From positions 62,001-126,000 of the forward strand of contig NZ_VUNI01000007.1 of NCBI RefSeq assembly GCF_009695765.1: 64,000 nucleotides of DNA, read 5' to 3'. This document shows, one piece after another, positions 52,265-61,576 of this stretch. Position 1 is the stretch's first letter. Every line of letters begins with the position of its first letter. A program made the position numbers and the translations under genes. The notes under the pieces were generated by a model that saw nothing but the letters and a program-made list of their open reading frames with translations, did no database searches and had not been told where the DNA came from. The stretch is from Roseburia porci. Lineage in GTDB: Bacteria > Bacillota > Clostridia > Lachnospirales > Lachnospiraceae.

Positions 52265-55200
52265 TTATCTCATACCGGCCTTTTTCTTCTGATATCCGGC
52301 CGCCACAATTGCCACAGCACCTAACGCAATCAGAAGTAAATATGCCTCACCATTTTGTGTGTCTCCGGTATCTGGTACCATCTTGTTCTCACTCATAACC
52401 GCATTCTCGGTTACAGAGATCAGATAATCAGATGCATGACGGAATGTGAACTCTACAGTTCCATCTTCTGCAATTTTTACCGAAGTTTTGCCTTCAAGTT
52501 TCTTGGTCTTCGGATTATAATAAAACAAATTTGCATATTTTCCGGCATATTCTTTTCCGATTTCAAGAGACAACGTTGGCATAAATCCAAATTCGCCATC
52601 ATGTTCCAGGCTGAATGTAAGGATCTTTTCTACATTTTCTCCAAGATCAGATGCTTTGATCACTGCATCTGAAATGGCATCAGATCCAAGTTTTACTTTC
52701 ATATGAATATCACTTGTTGGAACTTTTTCAATATTTTTTCCATCAATGATCCATTTTATTCCATTTCCCATATCAAGAATTAATTTTTTACTGGTTCCTT
52801 TTAACGCCTCAATCGCACGACTTGAAAGGATTCCTTTTTCATCCATGACAACTGTGATTGTCTCGCCATCTGCAGCACCTTTGATTGCTGAAACTACTGC
52901 ATCCCAATCGGTTGCTGAAACTGTTCCGCTGACAGTATCAGGTGTCTCCACAGTTTCTGTTTCTGTTTTTGTTTCAGATGCAACAGTTGGAATTTCTTCT
53001 TTTGTTTCTTCTTTTGTTCCTTCTGATTTGGTATCCTTTCCTCCAGCTGGTACAGCCGGTGTCGGATCCGTTGATTCACTTGTTACTTTTGAAAGAATTA
53101 CAGTTCCTCCATTTTCTGCTGAAGGTATTGTCACCGTAACGTTCTGATCTTTACCGACGGTATAACTGCTGCCGCCATAAAGATCCTTTAAAATCGTGCC
53201 AGCCGCATAATCGGTATGGAAAGTAACTTCTTTTGCGCCCTCAGAGATATTTAAGCCGATCGTCAGCGTATCTCCCTGATAGCTGCGTTCAAAAATACTG
53301 TATCCTTCCTCATCTGATGTCTGAATATCGGTTCTTGTTCCTCTTGCCAGTAACAAGCTGTTTGCTTCACGAATCGAAAGAAGCTTCTTATAATGATTTA
53401 ACATGCTGTTGTCGTCTTTTTCCTGTTTGGCTTCTTCCGTCCAATCAAAATCATAACGGTTTGTCTGATATGGATAATTATCCAGTCCATGCTGACCGAT
53501 TTCTTCTCCATAATAGATCACTGCCTGACCTTTGGATGTCAGCTGCAGGGAAGCAGCAACTTTAAATACCTTTAACGCTTCTTCTTCAGTCATTCCATTA
53601 TCATTGATCAGCTTATCCACAAGACTGTCTTCATCATGACTGCTTAAAAATGCACCAAGTGTAGCGGTATTATTTATGGAACTGTTTCTCTTTTCAAGGA
53701 AACTTTCTACTTCTGATAAATTTCCTGTAACAAATTTCTGTGCTTCATCATTAAAGTCAAAGTCAAGTAATGAATCCATGCTTCCGGTTCCTAATTCGCC
53801 TGCTGTGCTTGCATATCCGGCTCCGGAATATTCACCGATCATTTTGAAATCCGCGTCAGCCTCTGTCAGCGCATTCTTAAATGCTGCCCAGGTAACGGAA
53901 TCTACATGTTTTACTGTATCCACACGATAATAATCAATATCGTATTTCTTTACCCAGTCCGTCTGCCATTCAACCAGCTGATCTCTGACCTCACTGTTTT
54001 CGGTCACGAAGTCCGGAAGACCGGCCAGTGATGCATACACATCATCTCCGGTAATGGAATTTGAAGAATCACGGATCATCGGTACTGCATTTCCATCCTG
54101 ATCGATCAGAACATTGTTAAAAGTATCCTCTGTGTCATATCCTGCATGATTCAATACCACATCTACCATCAGCTTCATGCCATGTGCATGTACGGCATCA
54201 ATTAATTCGCTAAATTCTTCTTCGGTTCCAAGATGCGGATTCAAGGATGTAAAATCACTTGCCCAGTATCCATGATATCCGGTAGAAGGAATCGTTTCAT
54301 TGTCTTTCTTCGTTGTTGTGTCTGAATTATCAACGATTGGAGTAATCCAGATTGTATTAACACCAAGAGAATCCAGATAATCCAGTTTCTGCTCAAGTCC
54401 GGCAAAATCACCTCCATGATAGCTCAGACTTCCATCCGGATCATACACATCGGTTGTATGATAAGCTTTGTCATTCTCTGTGTTCCCGTCAAAGAAACGA
54501 TCTGTACAGGTCATGTAAATGACCGCTTCATCCCAGTCAAAACTATCCTTATCGCGTGCAGTTACCGTAACGGAGACTGTTGTCTGATAAACATTTCCAT
54601 AAATATCTGTCATAGTCACAGGAATATTTTTGTCTCCGACTGATGTATCTGAAGTAGCTGATATCGTAAGTTTCATCAGTTCCGGATGAATCTGCATCGT
54701 ACCAAGTCCAAGTGCTGAAAGATCTGCTGTAATGCTGTCTATCTCCTCTGCTGTAAATGATTTTGCATCATTTCCGGCAAAAGATACCGACAATACATTA
54801 TTGTCATTGTAATTCATCTTTTTCTCATTCAAAGCTGCATGAATGGAAAGATCGGAAAACTTTTTAAATGTAAAATAGGATACTTCCTCTCCATCAACCG
54901 TCTTCTTATTTGCATTATATAAGTCGGTCTTTCTTTCTCCATCAACAATATAGTAGTATGTATATTCTCCTGTTTCGCATCCTGTCATCTGATAGGTATA
55001 ACGTTCATTCTTCTCATCGTAAGTCATCTCATGCGCTGTACCATTTACAACGACCTTTACTTTACCATTCAGGCTGCTTTCCTTGTTTTCTGTCAAAAGC
55101 ATATCATCCCGATAAAAGAAAGAGATTTCACTGTCGCTTCCTTTCATCTCATAACCTTTATTCATTGGGAGTGTCTCTGTAATGCCTTTGCCCTGTTCAA

Positions 55201-56848
55201 ATTTTACTTTGATGACATTCTGATCTGCCGGAACAACAACCTCATGGTTTCCACCATCTTTTTCCGCCCATGCATTATCCTCTTCCGTTCTTCTCATGCA
55301 GAATCCCAGTGTAAAATCTGCCTTGGAATCTTTGACCGGAATGATCATGGTGTGCTTTCCGTTTATTTCTTTTGAATAGATCTCTGTTTCGCTTCCAAAT
55401 CCACTGTTCCAGGAATAAATATTCCATCCGTCATAATCATCTGCCGGACGGTCATATTCTACGACCACATAACGTTTTCTTGCTTCTTTGATCTCTGGAA
55501 GTTCTGTATATACCGTTTCATCTCCATTCACAACATAAAGAGAAACTTCATCCTGTTTGTCTTTATTGTTATAATTAAAATTCGCTGTCTGCCATTTCCA
55601 TTCGCCAGCGGATCTTGGAATAAACCCGATGTCTGTTGCGGAAGTTGTCACAGTTGCTTTCAGCCACTGGTTTCCGTCTTCCATGGTCACAAGTTCTGTA
55701 AATTTACCGACTGGAAGATTTCCACCCTTGTTTTCCCACATCCAGATATCTGCAGCATCGGTGCTCATATGAGCTTCATTGCTGTCATAAAAATAAATAT
55801 TGTAGGTGTACATTTTCTCAACGACCTGAACCGTTACGATTGCAGTCTCGCTTCCTGCTGTCGCTGTCAGTTCGACCTGAGTCAGTCCCGAACCAGCCGG
55901 CACCAGAATGTTTCCATCCTCCAAAGTCACTTTTTCCTCCAGTGAAGAGTCCTTCAACTGATAGGTAACTGACTCGTCTGACACAGAACCGTCTGCTGCA
56001 TATAACTTCAATGTCTGTGGAAGTGCTGTCTTCTCCCCGGCTTTAACCGTTTCTGATTGGCCGGCAAGTCCAGGCACAACCAGTTTGCTGTTATTATTAT
56101 TAATAATTTCTCCGTTCAGTGGATCTGTGATCCAGTCTGCATCGCACTTGAATTTATATTCATAAATACCAGGATTTTGTACGCCCGTCGTAACACGAAA
56201 TACATCTCCATCCTTTTCCATCGGCAGACCTGTTGTCCAGTCTGTTCCACCAACAGTTCCCATCAGTCTGACATCGGATGCATCCTTGTATGCCCCGGTT
56301 GCATCCAGCTGAAATGTTACGGTACGATCACTGTTTACAACCGGACTTTTAAATTTGCTGTTTGCATTCGGATCAACCGGAGCATTGCTTGTCGATGCTT
56401 TCCAGTTTTCCGGTGCACTGTTGCTGATCTGCGTCTCGCTCTTCTGGATCACCCATTTTTCCACCTTTGACTGATCCGGTTTAAAACAGATATTCTCTGT
56501 TTGTTTGCCATTATTTCCATTATTAAAAATACAGTTGAACTGTTCACCGATGTTCATTATAATCGTAAAACTATACCAGCCCGCATTCTGGCTGTCTTCC
56601 TCAACCGCAGCTCCCGGCAAGCTGTTTGCATATACATATCCTGGGATTGCACTCCAGGATTCTCCCTCTGCAATTTTCGTACAGACCTGTTCCCATGCAT
56701 CCTCTGACTGAAAATGCATTGTAATCGATACTTTTTCACTGTTTCCTTCTGCATATGACCGGATTGGAATTCCCGGTATCAACGTCAGGATCATCACAAT
56801 TGCAAGGAGCAGACTGCTGAATCGTCTGCCAAAGTGTTTCTTTTTCAT
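52265..56848 (-). CDS. Secreted, cell-wall-anchored multi-module alpha-amylase (GH13)
   Basis: A 1527-residue extracellular starch enzyme. Signal peptide 1-33; then N-terminal starch-binding-type modules (CBM26-like about 40-150, E-set about 165-270), a second CBM25/26-like stretch about 345-450, a CBM41-like module beginning RYVVVEYDRPADDYDGWNIY near 465, then the GH13 barrel at about 770-1230. Conserved regions are VDVVLNHAG (about 896), YRVDTVKHVD (nucleophile about 975), IGEYSG (about 1003) and SSHDED (about 1071). A Thr/Glu-rich linker and an extra domain lead to the sorting signal VPDTGD, a membrane helix and KKK. The layout recalls Amy13K of Eubacterium rectale. It would degrade starch at the cell surface. 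It has its own promoter and terminator. Confidence 0.92.
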   Translation of the reverse strand: MKKKHFGRRFSSLLLAIVMILTLIPGIPIRSYAEGNSEKVSITMHFQSEDAWEQVCTKIAEGESWSAIPGYVYANSLPGAAVEEDSQNAGWYSFTIIMNIGEQFNCIFNNGNNGKQTENICFKPDQSKVEKWVIQKSETQISNSAPENWKASTSNAPVDPNANSKFKSPVVNSDRTVTFQLDATGAYKDASDVRLMGTVGGTDWTTGLPMEKDGDVFRVTTGVQNPGIYEYKFKCDADWITDPLNGEIINNNNSKLVVPGLAGQSETVKAGEKTALPQTLKLYAADGSVSDESVTYQLKDSSLEEKVTLEDGNILVPAGSGLTQVELTATAGSETAIVTVQVVEKMYTYNIYFYDSNEAHMSTDAADIWMWENKGGNLPVGKFTELVTMEDGNQWLKATVTTSATDIGFIPRSAGEWKWQTANFNYNNKDKQDEVSLYVVNGDETVYTELPEIKEARKRYVVVEYDRPADDYDGWNIYSWNSGFGSETEIYSKEINGKHTMIIPVKDSKADFTLGFCMRRTEEDNAWAEKDGGNHEVVVPADQNVIKVKFEQGKGITETLPMNKGYEMKGSDSEISFFYRDDMLLTENKESSLNGKVKVVVNGTAHEMTYDEKNERYTYQMTGCETGEYTYYYIVDGERKTDLYNANKKTVDGEEVSYFTFKKFSDLSIHAALNEKKMNYNDNNVLSVSFAGNDAKSFTAEEIDSITADLSALGLGTMQIHPELMKLTISATSDTSVGDKNIPVTMTDIYGNVYQTTVSVTVTARDKDSFDWDEAVIYMTCTDRFFDGNTENDKAYHTTDVYDPDGSLSYHGGDFAGLEQKLDYLDSLGVNTIWITPIVDNSDTTTKKDNETIPSTGYHGYWASDFTSLNPHLGTEEEFSELIDAVHAHGMKLMVDVVLNHAGYDTEDTFNNVLIDQDGNAVPMIRDSSNSITGDDVYASLAGLPDFVTENSEVRDQLVEWQTDWVKKYDIDYYRVDTVKHVDSVTWAAFKNALTEADADFKMIGEYSGAGYASTAGELGTGSMDSLLDFDFNDEAQKFVTGNLSEVESFLEKRNSSINNTATLGAFLSSHDEDSLVDKLINDNGMTEEEALKVFKVAASLQLTSKGQAVIYYGEEIGQHGLDNYPYQTNRYDFDWTEEAKQEKDDNSMLNHYKKLLSIREANSLLLARGTRTDIQTSDEEGYSIFERSYQGDTLTIGLNISEGAKEVTFHTDYAAGTILKDLYGGSSYTVGKDQNVTVTIPSAENGGTVILSKVTSESTDPTPAVPAGGKDTKSEGTKEETKEEIPTVASETKTETETVETPDTVSGTVSATDWDAVVSAIKGAADGETITVVMDEKGILSSRAIEALKGTSKKLILDMGNGIKWIIDGKNIEKVPTSDIHMKVKLGSDAISDAVIKASDLGENVEKILTFSLEHDGEFGFMPTLSLEIGKEYAGKYANLFYYNPKTKKLEGKTSVKIAEDGTVEFTFRHASDYLISVTENAVMSENKMVPDTGDTQNGEAYLLLIALGAVAIVAAGYQKKKAGMR

Positions 56849-56873
56849 CCTTTTTCCTTCTCCTTTACCCTCT

Positions 56874-56928
56874 ACGAAATTTTCGTGTTTTTTCGTAATT
56901 CCATTATATTATTTTCGTATTTTTTCGG
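56874..56928 (-). promoter_or_regulatory. Two CGAAAA-repeat operators of the amylase gene
   Basis: On the minus strand TACGAAAAAACACGAAAA, then TTTCGTA, at 56874-56897 matches the pulA site at 23 of 25 bases. A second copy, CCGAAAAAATACGAAAAT, is at 56913-56928 and overlaps the -35 box. CG steps within each are 10 bp apart, and the copies are 22 bp apart, so all lie on one face of the helix. Confidence 0.6.
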
Positions 56929-56931
56929 CAA
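56903..56931 (-). promoter_or_regulatory. Promoter of the amylase gene
   Basis: Minus-strand TTGCCG (56926-56931), a 17-bp spacer and perfect TATAAT (56903-56908); one base in the -35 apart from the pulA promoter. Confidence 0.75.
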
Positions 56932-57064
56932 TTGTGGGATTTAGAGAATTTATATGCACATTTTTGTATATTTTTACTTTTATACAGCAAAAGAGGTCTT
57001 CCTATAGTGCATAAGCACCAAAAATAATATACAATTTCAGCATGCCTTTTTTATTCATTTTTAC

Positions 57065-57098
57065 ACACAAAAAGCATGAAGCGATGCCTCATGCTTTT
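57065..57098 (-). terminator. Terminator of the pilus operon
   Basis: A stem of about ten bp (57070-57079 with 57089-57098) ending in TTTTTGTG on the minus strand, right after the last gene of the operon. Confidence 0.85.
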
Positions 57099-57109
57099 GA
57101 TACCATTTT

Positions 57110-57568
57110 TTATTTGTCGTCTTCGATTGTAAGTTCTCTCGGTTCTGCATCCAGTTCTATCAGTTCCGGATGCTTCTTATGTTCTTCAAGAAGTGTCTGC
57201 CACAACGTATGGACTTCATATGCAAGCATCTGATCACATTCCACCGCATATGGTAGCAATACGGACACATCAAAGAACCGGATTCCGGCTGGCGGAAGAA
57301 AGATCAGATTGGTCGTCCGCTCCTTCTGGGCCGTGCTGTGGATCATTTCATAACTGATCATCAGAAATTCTTTTCCTTTATATGTTGTCTGATATAATAC
57401 GTAGCATTCATCCACCTGCCATTTCACACCATTCTCTTCCACGACAGGCTTTTGGTCTGCATCATTATACTCCGTAGACTGACACAGGATCTTCCACTTC
57501 ATAGCACCATTTCTGGTCTCTTTTATCATTTCTTTCAGATCACGTAATAATTCTTCTTCTTTTTTCAT
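57110..57568 (-). CDS. Unknown protein at the end of the pilus operon
   Basis: A predicted cytoplasmic protein of about 152 residues with no signal peptide or membrane helix. The ATG at 57568 (MKKEEELL) is preferred because it follows the sortase stop by four bases; an in-frame GTG at 57592 inside the sortase gene is possible. The sequence has a charged N-terminal helix, then alternating strands (WQVDECYVLYQTTYKGKEF) and a helical end rich in Glu and Leu. I recognise no family. Its place last in the operon suggests a link to pilus assembly or its regulation, or mere co-transcription. Confidence 0.6.
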   Translation of the reverse strand: MKKEEELLRDLKEMIKETRNGAMKWKILCQSTEYNDADQKPVVEENGVKWQVDECYVLYQTTYKGKEFLMISYEMIHSTAQKERTTNLIFLPPAGIRFFDVSVLLPYAVECDQMLAYEVHTLWQTLLEEHKKHPELIELDAEPRELTIEDDK

Positions 57569-57572
57569 TGGT

Positions 57573-58394
57573 TTATTCTGCTGCTCCTTCACTGGTATTA
57601 TACTGATTTACCCGAACCGCATGGACAACAAAACGTTTGTCATCATTCGAACAGGTGGAAAGGGTAATAATTTTGTTCATGTTGGTGGCCGTTACGCCAG
57701 TCTCTTTATAGGATATCTTATAGATCTCATCAATGAAATTCTGAAAAGCATCATCTTCTGCATACGGAACCGAATAGACGAAACTGTCTGCGTCGACATC
57801 TTCATATGCAAAAATCTGATACCGATAGATCTCATTCCCGGAAAAAATCTGAAAGAACTGATGCTCTTCATAATAATCATCCTTCTCTTTATAATATTTC
57901 AGTTTACCAAACATGCTGAGATCTTTCATATTATGACCGTAAATCAAAGTATGACAATCCTCAAAATCCGGCGAATTCGCCTCCTCAATAAATAAAGACC
58001 CCGCTGACGCAGATACTCCATTCCATGTTGTTCTTAAATATTTTTCATTATCCCCTGAATACATGACCGGATAACTGATATCTTCATTTTCAAAATAAAT
58101 CCATCCTGCCACTTCCGGATTCTGCTCCTGTAATGCATTTAAGTCCACCGATGCAAGCTCATACCACGGACGTTCTTCCTCTGTTCCATCCACTGTTTCC
58201 GAAACAGGTTCCTCCGTGACAAACTGCTGATTCAGATCACCATAGATTTTTCTGGAAGTATAGTAATTTTTTATGATCTTTACCAGATTAAAACATGCAA
58301 AAATAATCAGAATCAGTCCGATCAGCATAATAACCGTATGAATTCTCGTTTGTTTATTGGTTGTTTCATTATTCGTTGTCTTATCGTTCTGCAC
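57573..58394 (-). CDS. srtB: Class B sortase
   Basis: A sortase of about 273 residues with an N-terminal membrane anchor (TVIMLIGLILIIFACFNLV) and a catalytic domain whose His (YGHNMKD), Cys (TLSTCS) and Arg (KRFVVHAVR) are all visible. The layout and the long loop before the Cys fit class B. The GTG at 58394 is preferred, as AAAGGAG lies eight bases upstream; the in-frame ATG at 58418 lacks a site. Class B enzymes can polymerise pili or anchor proteins with non-LPXTG signals. It lies after the minor surface protein gene. Confidence 0.88.
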   Translation of the reverse strand: MQNDKTTNNETTNKQTRIHTVIMLIGLILIIFACFNLVKIIKNYYTSRKIYGDLNQQFVTEEPVSETVDGTEEERPWYELASVDLNALQEQNPEVAGWIYFENEDISYPVMYSGDNEKYLRTTWNGVSASAGSLFIEEANSPDFEDCHTLIYGHNMKDLSMFGKLKYYKEKDDYYEEHQFFQIFSGNEIYRYQIFAYEDVDADSFVYSVPYAEDDAFQNFIDEIYKISYKETGVTATNMNKIITLSTCSNDDKRFVVHAVRVNQYNTSEGAAE

Positions 58395-58482
58395 CTTTAC
58401 TGCTCCTTTGATCTTCATGTCAGACCATAGTCTTATTCTTATCTATTATGACACAAAACGCCGATAAAGAAAACTCTAAGTT

Positions 58483-59172
58483 TTATATCTTCTTATGCTT
58501 TTTCCATGCGATTCCTACGCAGACCACGCCACAGATAAGCGCTCCCTGTGAGATCCAGAACAATTCCATAAGATCATCCTGTGTCTGCACCGGGCGCGTT
58601 GCACAAAACACGGAATTTGCAAATGCTGCATGTGCTTTTCCCGTATTGGATGTCACACCGGTTCTTCCAATCTTCAGATCACATATGCTGTTTTCTGATA
58701 TCGTGATCAGATACGGCTGAAAACAGTATTCATAAATTTCATTTTTTGCCAGATCCGCAGTAACAAGATAAAGTCCTGGATGGATTCCTGTTACAGTTCC
58801 TGTTCCCGATTTTATACAGACCGTATAATCTGCTGTTTTTGACTTCAGCTTATCGGAAATAATCTCTGCTGCTTTTTCCAGATCAGGCTTTGCAGAATTT
58901 AACATCTGTTCTGTCTCTTCGTCAATTCCATTCCGGAACAGATACGTCTCATCCTCTGCAATTGCTGCGACCTGATACACTTTTACAGAAATATCCGGTC
59001 TTTTGGCATCCTCAAAATAGATGCTGTCCTCCGGTATTTCCAGCTTCACTGTATACTCCGGCTCCTGATCTGCTGCATTCGCCCATACCTGAAAAGAACT
59101 TACCGGTGTCAAAGCAAGCAAAATGATCATAATGAATGAAACACTTGCTTTTTTTAGTTTTATACGATTCAT
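58483..59172 (-). CDS. Secreted pilus-associated surface protein with degenerate sorting signal
   Basis: A 229-residue protein with an N-terminal signal peptide (ends near WANA, residue 33), a single middle domain with alternating strands that includes the IHPGLYLVTADL motif typical of pilin-type Cna-B-like domains, and a C-terminal end VQTQDD, then a hydrophobic helix and a basic tail KKHKK. The end looks like a sorting signal in which the glycine of VQTGD is replaced by Gln. Four cysteines occur (three in the last 70 residues). It lies between the two sortase genes, with its ATG overlapping the upstream sortase stop by four bases, so it may be a minor pilin or a wall anchor. Confidence 0.7.
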   Translation of the reverse strand: MNRIKLKKASVSFIMIILLALTPVSSFQVWANAADQEPEYTVKLEIPEDSIYFEDAKRPDISVKVYQVAAIAEDETYLFRNGIDEETEQMLNSAKPDLEKAAEIISDKLKSKTADYTVCIKSGTGTVTGIHPGLYLVTADLAKNEIYEYCFQPYLITISENSICDLKIGRTGVTSNTGKAHAAFANSVFCATRPVQTQDDLMELFWISQGALICGVVCVGIAWKKHKKI

Positions 59173-60086
59173 TTTCTGCCTCCTTTCCCATCTTGTTCTT
59201 TTTCTTTCTGCATTTTCTTATTTATCAATATTTTTCGTATTCCATATGCGACGCCTGTCAAAACCAGCACGCCTGCTATAAGATACACCCCTGCATATTT
59301 CTTGGTGAAAAAAGAAGCTTCTTTCTCAGAATCATTTTCCGTTTTTCCGTTTTCTTCATGCGGAATCCGTCTTCCCGTCACCAGCAGGCGATGCGAATTT
59401 ACCCCATAAGGCGTACAGGTATACAGTGTTACAAGATCTTCTCCTTCCCGGATTGCCAGAGCTTTCGTAATTGCCTCCCGATCGGTCTTATCCACCATCG
59501 GAAGTATTTCACAAACTTCATATGCCAATGTCTGATCCAGAATATGAATGTAAAACCGGTCTCCTTCTTCGATCTGATCCAGATCCGTAAACAGTCTTGC
59601 TCCAGGCAGCCCTCTGTGCGCAACAAGTGTACAATGTGTTCCCTCACCTCCAACCGGAAGTGAAGTACCATTTAAATGTCCAATTCCAGTCTGCAGAACT
59701 TCATCTTTCGTTCCATGGTAAATCGAAAGTCTGACATTGATCTTTGGAATCGACAGATATCCCATGATTCCATCCCCGGACACATTCAGTATCTTCCAGT
59801 ATTCGGTCTGTTCCATCTCCCCATCGCAAATTCCAAATGCATCTTCGTAAGGACTGCACGTATCCATTTGTTTATTAAACGTCTGTGCCTTTTCCCATTG
59901 TTCTTTATATTCTTTTTCTTCCAGTTCTTCTACAGCAGCCTCATAATTGCTGATCAGTTTCTTTTGCCTGTAATCATTCCACATATCTGCTGCCATAGGA
60001 TACAGCACAAGCGCCATCCCGATGAAAAAGATGATGCCGACCCCTGCAGTTGTTATTTTCTTCTTCATCCGGATGTTTCTTTTCAT
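59169..60086 (-). CDS. srtC: Class C (pilus-polymerising) sortase
   Basis: A 305-residue sortase with membrane helices at both ends (about 11-32 and 255-280), as in class C enzymes. The catalytic His is in LVAHRGLPGARLFTDL, the Cys in VTLYTCTPYGVNSHR and the Arg in LLVTGRR. The proline-like lid region upstream (DPX) is not clearly seen; the segment before the barrel is charged. It follows the major pilin gene by seven bases and would polymerise pilin through the LPSAG signal. No strong ribosome binding site precedes the ATG, so it may be translated by coupling. Confidence 0.9.
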   Translation of the reverse strand: MKRNIRMKKKITTAGVGIIFFIGMALVLYPMAADMWNDYRQKKLISNYEAAVEELEEKEYKEQWEKAQTFNKQMDTCSPYEDAFGICDGEMEQTEYWKILNVSGDGIMGYLSIPKINVRLSIYHGTKDEVLQTGIGHLNGTSLPVGGEGTHCTLVAHRGLPGARLFTDLDQIEEGDRFYIHILDQTLAYEVCEILPMVDKTDREAITKALAIREGEDLVTLYTCTPYGVNSHRLLVTGRRIPHEENGKTENDSEKEASFFTKKYAGVYLIAGVLVLTGVAYGIRKILINKKMQKEKEQDGKGGRK

Positions 60087-60093
60087 TTATTTT

Positions 60094-61563
60094 TTATCTT
60101 TCAGCTTTGCGATGTGCCATAATACCGTATCCGGCTGCTGCGATCATAATGCTGCAGCCTGCAATTGTGAAAATGGCAGTTCCAACTCCACCTGCTGATG
60201 GAAGGCCGGACAGCGTTGTATCGATCATATAAGTACCTTCAGCAACTGTTCCGGTCGCGATTTCTTCGTTTCCAAGAGTAAGTGTTGCACTGACATCCTT
60301 TTTATTGACACTGTATCCTTTTGGAGCCTTTGTCTCCTCAAAATAATATGTTCCAAGATCCAGTCCCTCTACTTTCGCTGTTCCATCTTCGCCGGTCTCA
60401 ATCTCTGTTGCTTCTGCTTCTGTTTTCCATCCGTCAAACAGATATCTTCCGTTCACTTTCTGGAATGCCGCATATTCTCTGCTGTCATCCGAAGACTTCT
60501 TATAGACTTTAAATCTGGCACCTGCGAGCTTGGCGTTATCGGAAAGATCGTCGTTATCTTTATCACTTGCATACTTGGTAATTGTAATATTTCCAGTATA
60601 CAGTTTCTCTTCATCCTTTCCAAATTCAGGGTCATTCTCCCCGCTTCCAATTGATGCCGTGTTTCCGACTGTAACGTCTGTTACCACAGCCTGATATGTG
60701 ATCCGGATCTCTTTATTGGCATTTGAATTATCCGCTACAATCTTACTGAGATCTGCGTAAAAGCTTTGTGTACCATCCTCATTTTTTACCACATCTGCCG
60801 TATAGGTTTGCTCCTTTGCATCTCCAACAGTAACTTTTAACTGAATCTTATTTTCACTGGTAACATACTCTGCTCCGTTTAGTTTATCATTTACCCAGTA
60901 TCCACGATTCGTTGTATTTTCAGCAAAATACGGAACGACAGAGGTGATCTCATAAGTTACTGTTCTTCCAATCTCGGTTACTTTATCCTCATCCTGAGCG
61001 CTTTTTACAATATGTTCTGTCGCTTTTTTGGCAGTAACACCATTGGTAGTAAGCTCACCTTTTACATCTCCTTTTGTTTCATATGTAAATCCTACATAAG
61101 CAGCCATTGGACTGTACGTATAATCCTGTTCTGTACCGGCAATATAGTAAAGACCGGCTTCTTCCACAGAAATCTTTTTGACTTTCTCCGATAACTCATA
61201 ATTTGCCTTTGCAACATTCTCCAGTGCATCCGCAATCTGTCCATCATCGATTATTTTTGTTCCATCTGGAACTTTTGCATCTGGATCCGCTTTTTGAATA
61301 AGCATCCAGATCAGCTGCTGATCCGAATATTCGCTTCCGAATGCATCCCTGTAATTCTTTGCAATGTCATCTGAGGTAAATGCCCATCCCGTCTCTGTCG
61401 AATTATCTGCACAAATCAACTGCAGATACTGGAATTGTGCGGTTTCTCCAGCCTTCTGTACATCGATCGTGACCGGCTTTGCATCCTGCGCATAGGCAGT
61501 CACTCCTGTTCCTCCAATCATTGCTGCCATCATAATCACTGCTGCTATTTTCTTTAATTTCAT
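60094..61563 (-). CDS. Major pilin backbone, LPxAG-type
   Basis: A 489-residue secreted pilin. Signal peptide 1-25 (ends in TAYA), then an N-terminal domain that opens with VTIDVQKAG, a GramPos pilin-type middle domain with VTYEITSVVPYF, and a Cna-B-like domain near residues 350-430 with the E-box YYFEETKAPKGY, which forms internal isopeptide bonds. The sorting signal LPSAGG (about residue 454) replaces the common LPXTG; a membrane helix and the tail MAHRKAER follow. The Lys in LDLGTYYF's neighbour domains may serve as the polymerising residue, but no classic YPKN motif was found. It follows the tip gene by 13 bp. Confidence 0.88.
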   Translation of the reverse strand: MKLKKIAAVIMMAAMIGGTGVTAYAQDAKPVTIDVQKAGETAQFQYLQLICADNSTETGWAFTSDDIAKNYRDAFGSEYSDQQLIWMLIQKADPDAKVPDGTKIIDDGQIADALENVAKANYELSEKVKKISVEEAGLYYIAGTEQDYTYSPMAAYVGFTYETKGDVKGELTTNGVTAKKATEHIVKSAQDEDKVTEIGRTVTYEITSVVPYFAENTTNRGYWVNDKLNGAEYVTSENKIQLKVTVGDAKEQTYTADVVKNEDGTQSFYADLSKIVADNSNANKEIRITYQAVVTDVTVGNTASIGSGENDPEFGKDEEKLYTGNITITKYASDKDNDDLSDNAKLAGARFKVYKKSSDDSREYAAFQKVNGRYLFDGWKTEAEATEIETGEDGTAKVEGLDLGTYYFEETKAPKGYSVNKKDVSATLTLGNEEIATGTVAEGTYMIDTTLSGLPSAGGVGTAIFTIAGCSIMIAAAGYGIMAHRKAER

Positions 61564-61576
61564 AGTTGATCTCCTT

